A stretch of 64,000 nucleotides of DNA from RGIG6353 sp045653035 (lineage in GTDB: Bacteria; Bacillota; Clostridia; Oscillospirales; SIG627). Shown here in pieces: positions 61,677 to 64,000 of the stretch (its first letter is position 1; each line of letters starts with the position of its first letter). The position numbers and the translations under genes are program-made. A model generated the notes under the pieces. That model did no database searches and was not told where the DNA came from. It was given only the letters and a program-made list of their open reading frames with translations. The DNA lies in the NCBI GenBank assembly GCA_045653035.1, contig JAZOLO010000016.1, positions 124,001-188,000 on the forward strand, written 5' to 3'.

Positions 61677-63539
61677 ATGAAAAAAGCACTTTTATTAGCA
61701 CTTTCGATTTTGTTTATTTGTTCATGTTTGTGTTTAACTGTTTCGGCGGAAGAAGGATATGTATGGCCTATGATAGGCTATGACTTTGGCAGAGGCTTTA
61801 CATGGGAAAACGGAAGCGGTCATAATGGTATTGACATCACAAACACACCGACAGGCGACCCTATATATGCAGTTATGTCAGGCGAAGTCGTTTGTGCATC
61901 TACTTCTACACCCGGCAAAACTGACAGATGTTCGAATTGTAAATTGGAAGCAGGATATCACATTCTTATAAAACAGACTGATGGATTATATGCAGTATAT
62001 GCACATCTTAGCGACACCTTAGTAAAAAAAGGAGATACCGTTACAGCAGGTCAAAAAATAGGTAAGATAGGAAATACAGGAAATTCAACAGGCCCTCATT
62101 TGCACTTATCTTTATTCAATCAAACAGATACAGGGTGGTTCAATTTATATTCACCCGTTGACCCTCTGACAAAGATTACACCGTTTTGTAAGACTTATGT
62201 AGAGGGAATAACAAATACCAATGCCAAAATTTACGGTACATTGGGAAGCCTTAATTTTACTATGGATAAAGGCGGTGTATATATCGGAACAAGCCCTGAT
62301 AATATGACAAAAATTACAGAGAACATCAATTCAGGGGAATTTCATCCTTACACAGGAATCAATTATGACTTAAATAAGTGGGGTGTTACTTTAAAAGAAG
62401 GCACTACGTATTATTATCAACTTTGGATAAGCCGTTACGGGAAAGAATACAAAAGCAACATAAAAACTTTCACAACAACAGGTTGTGAGCACACCCCCAC
62501 AGTTGATTATAAAGAAGCATCTTGTACTACGGAAGGTAAAATAGTTGGGAAATGCTTATGGTGCGGTGAAATTTTGCACGAGTCAACAATACCCGCAAAA
62601 GGTCACACATTTGACGATGGTGTAGTTACCAAAAATCCTACTGCGACAAGTACAGGTATAAAAACTTATAAATGTGAAAATTGTAAAACAACAAAGGAAG
62701 AAATTATCCCTGTAATTGAAGCTTCAAATGAACTTCACACTCACACACTAGGTGCTTGGACGGTAGAAAAAGAGGCAACCTGTATGGAAGAAGGCAAAAA
62801 AGTACAAAGATGTACCGAATGTTCGGAAGTTGTTGCAACAGAGATAATAGCCAAAATAAACCACCGTTTCGATAACGGTGTTGTTATAAAGGAAGCTACC
62901 GCAACAGAAGTTGGTAAAAAATTATACACCTGTGAAATTTGTGCTTTTGCAAAGGTAGAAGACATTCCCGTTGATACAAGTGAAACGGTGATAGAGTCAC
63001 CTTTTACAGACGTTCCTAAAACTCAATGGTACTATTCTACAATCATAACTGTTTATCAAAATAAGCTCATGATGGGTAATTCTCTTACTACGTTTAATCC
63101 CACAGGTACTATGACGCTCGCCGAAGCAATAACGATAGCAACGAGAATACATCACAAAAATGCCACAGGACAGGACTTGAATGTACTTGGCGGAGCTAAT
63201 TGGTATGATGCATACGTGAATTATGCCATTGAAAAGGGAATTATAAAGGATACAGACTTTACAAGCTATTCGAGACCTGCTACAAGAGGAGAGATGGCAT
63301 ACATATTCTCTCGTTGTGTATCAAAGGATGACCTTGTTGAAATCAACGATAACATTGTTGTACCCGACGTATATGACGATTACAAATACGCAGACGAAAT
63401 TAAAGCACTTTATAAATCCGGCGTTGTTGCAGGAAGTGACGAAATAGGCAGATATTATCCTGAAAGGAATATCAGCCGAGCAGAAGTTGCAATGATTGTC
63501 GCAAGACTTACAAATCTTGTAAACCGAGTGCAAAAATAG
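61677..63539 (+). CDS. Secreted LytM (M23) peptidase with cysteine-ribbon repeats and SLH domains
   Basis: A 620-residue exported protein. Signal peptide about residues 1-24 (ending TVSA). Residues 28-160 form an M23 peptidase domain with the zinc ligands of the family present: H49 and D53 in GHNGIDI, H110 in VYAHLSD and H141/H143 in GPHLHLS. A beta domain (about 175-265) follows, then two copies of an about 80-residue cysteine-rich unit (265-345 and 352-440), each with paired CxxC ribbons and a conserved G/N-H-x-F-D-x-G-V-V element. The C-terminus has two to three SLH domains (FTDVPKTQWY, WYDAYVNYAIEKGI, ATRGEMAYIFSR, YPERNISRAEVAMI). It probably cleaves peptidoglycan cross-links at the surface while bound to wall polymer like the SLH proteins at 4.3-13.6 kb. 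Confidence 0.9.
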   Translation: MKKALLLALSILFICSCLCLTVSAEEGYVWPMIGYDFGRGFTWENGSGHNGIDITNTPTGDPIYAVMSGEVVCASTSTPGKTDRCSNCKLEAGYHILIKQTDGLYAVYAHLSDTLVKKGDTVTAGQKIGKIGNTGNSTGPHLHLSLFNQTDTGWFNLYSPVDPLTKITPFCKTYVEGITNTNAKIYGTLGSLNFTMDKGGVYIGTSPDNMTKITENINSGEFHPYTGINYDLNKWGVTLKEGTTYYYQLWISRYGKEYKSNIKTFTTTGCEHTPTVDYKEASCTTEGKIVGKCLWCGEILHESTIPAKGHTFDDGVVTKNPTATSTGIKTYKCENCKTTKEEIIPVIEASNELHTHTLGAWTVEKEATCMEEGKKVQRCTECSEVVATEIIAKINHRFDNGVVIKEATATEVGKKLYTCEICAFAKVEDIPVDTSETVIESPFTDVPKTQWYYSTIITVYQNKLMMGNSLTTFNPTGTMTLAEAITIATRIHHKNATGQDLNVLGGANWYDAYVNYAIEKGIIKDTDFTSYSRPATRGEMAYIFSRCVSKDDLVEINDNIVVPDVYDDYKYADEIKALYKSGVVAGSDEIGRYYPERNISRAEVAMIVARLTNLVNRVQK

Positions 63540-63540
63540 T

Positions 63541-63576
63541 ACAAAAACCCTGCCGAGAAATCGGCAGGGTTTTTGT
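63541..63576 (+). terminator. Terminator after the SLH peptidase gene
   Basis: Stem ACAAAAACCCTGCCGA / TCGGCAGGGTTTTTGT with GAAA tetraloop. Confidence 0.93.
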
Positions 63577-63594
63577 ATAGTTTTCGTGGGGTGA

Positions 63595-63627
63595 AAGGGG
63601 AGGGCTTTTATAAAAAGCCTTCCCCTT
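63595..63627. repeat. Intergenic palindrome, CTTTTATAAAAAG core
   Basis: 15-bp arms (63595-63609 / 63613-63627) with one mismatch, preceded by TTTTCGTGGGG, the inverse of the CCCC(A)CGAAAA seen next to the palindromes near 53.85 and 55.52 kb. It lies 5 nt from the stop of the convergent gene. Confidence 0.6.
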
Positions 63628-63632
63628 AAAAA

Positions 63633-63809
63633 TTATTTCTTCTCTTCCTCGATGTTTTCAAGGGCAACTCTTACCGCTTCTATTACGAAGGCGGTGAAGG
63701 TACAGCTTTTGCCCTCTATTGCTTTTTCAACGTTTTCTATAATGTCGTTTGGAAATCTTATGCACTTGTTTGTCGTAGGGGGAATTGACGGAATTTTAAA
63801 TTTCTTCAT
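63633..63809 (-). CDS. Small ribbon-helix-helix (Arc/CopG-like) protein
   Basis: A 58-residue protein starting at ATG 63809 (MKKFKIPSIPP), after GAGGTGATT; the longer frame from 63830 lacks a site. KCIRFPNDIIENVEKAI gives the N-terminal strand and first helix of a ribbon-helix-helix fold, and CTFTAFVIEAVRVALENIE the second helix. Such proteins bind DNA as dimers, as regulators, plasmid-copy proteins or antitoxins. No toxin partner is visible in the window. Function unassigned. Confidence 0.72.
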   Translation of the reverse strand: MKKFKIPSIPPTTNKCIRFPNDIIENVEKAIEGKSCTFTAFVIEAVRVALENIEEEKK

Positions 63810-63907
63810 ATAATCACCTCTGCAATACAATTATATATATAATCATTTTTGTTGTATGCATAACAAAAGTATTGCAATTTATAAAATTATATGATATACT
63901 AACGTCA

Positions 63908-63942
63908 TAAAAAATAGGTTTTGAGCAAAAACTCAAAACCTA
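63908..63942 (-). terminator. Terminator of the gene entering from the right
   Basis: On the minus strand, an 11-bp stem TAGGTTTTGAG/CTCAAAACCTA (63915-63925 / 63932-63942) followed by TTTTTT. The stretch 63810-63907 is AT-rich with no gene. Confidence 0.82.
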
Positions 63943-63949
63943 CTTGGAT

Positions 63950-64000
63950 TTATTTCTCTATTTTATCAGCAGCATTTTCAAGGAAGTCTCCCTCGAAAAG
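63950..64000 (-). CDS. 3' end of a gene running off the window
   Basis: On the minus strand the frame from the window edge reads LFEGDFLENAADKIEK and stops at TAA (63950-63952), just before a good terminator. The 16 visible residues do not allow a family call. Confidence 0.55.
   Translation of the reverse strand, partial: LFEGDFLENAADKIEK

Noticed and set aside
63633..63809. Antitoxin of a toxin-antitoxin pair
   Set aside because: The ribbon-helix-helix fold would fit, but no toxin-like gene is adjacent within the window.

Overview
The window looks like a chromosome segment of a low-to-moderate-GC, anaerobic Gram-positive bacterium, probably class Clostridia (Oscillospirales/Eubacteriales-like). 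The support is: SLH-domain surface proteins, a T-box leader in front of pheST, a DUF1836/PfoR-type gene pair, formate-tetrahydrofolate ligase, a SpoIID-like/peptidoglycan-binding protein, tRNA genes with encoded CCA ends, and strong AGGAGG ribosome binding sites. Many promoters share one architecture: a TTGACA-like -35, exactly 17 bp, and a -10 preceded by TGTGA. Species cannot be fixed from sequence alone.

Layout. 1-4.1 kb: 3' part of a SpoIID-like/peptidoglycan-binding protein, then a minus-strand CapA-like phosphoesterase and D-2-hydroxyacid dehydrogenase. 4.1-16.5 kb: a surface-layer locus with three paralogous secreted SLH proteins and a fourth secreted protein without SLH domains. 16.5-18.2 kb: DUF1836 and PfoR-like membrane protein. 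18.2-24.1 kb: acyl-CoA synthetase, T-box-controlled pheS-pheT, tRNA-Met and tRNA-Glu. 24.1-27 kb: an accessory patch made of a cluster of short hairpins plus an AT-rich restriction-modification pair bracketed by an 11-bp direct repeat. 27-29.3 kb: ABC-2 exporter with a LytTR/DUF3021 pair. 29.4-36.2 kb: YbaK-type deacylase, mfd, two parvulin-like lipoproteins and a third lipoprotein. 36.2-41.2 kb: a minus-strand operon (acyl-CoA synthetase, MarR regulator, iron alcohol dehydrogenase, aldehyde dehydrogenase) with two long palindromic operators over its promoter. 41.3-53.8 kb: rpoB-rpoC and rpsL-rpsG-fusA-tuf. 53.8-59.8 kb: nicotinate phosphoribosyltransferase, fhs, a small orphan, a YhcH-type protein and a CNNM/CBS transporter, with a family of intergenic palindromes. 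59.8-64 kb: XRE regulator divergent from a lipoprotein, a DUF4190-like protein and a LytM peptidase with SLH domains, then a small ribbon-helix-helix protein and the 3' tip of another gene.

How it works together. Most of the window is core information processing (transcription, translation, repair coupling, Phe-tRNA charging) mixed with cell-envelope functions. The accessory signal is concentrated at the tRNA/hairpin/restriction-modification patch, the surface-protein paralogs, and the repeated palindromes around 53.8-55.6 kb. I see no transposase, integrase, prophage genes or CRISPR array.
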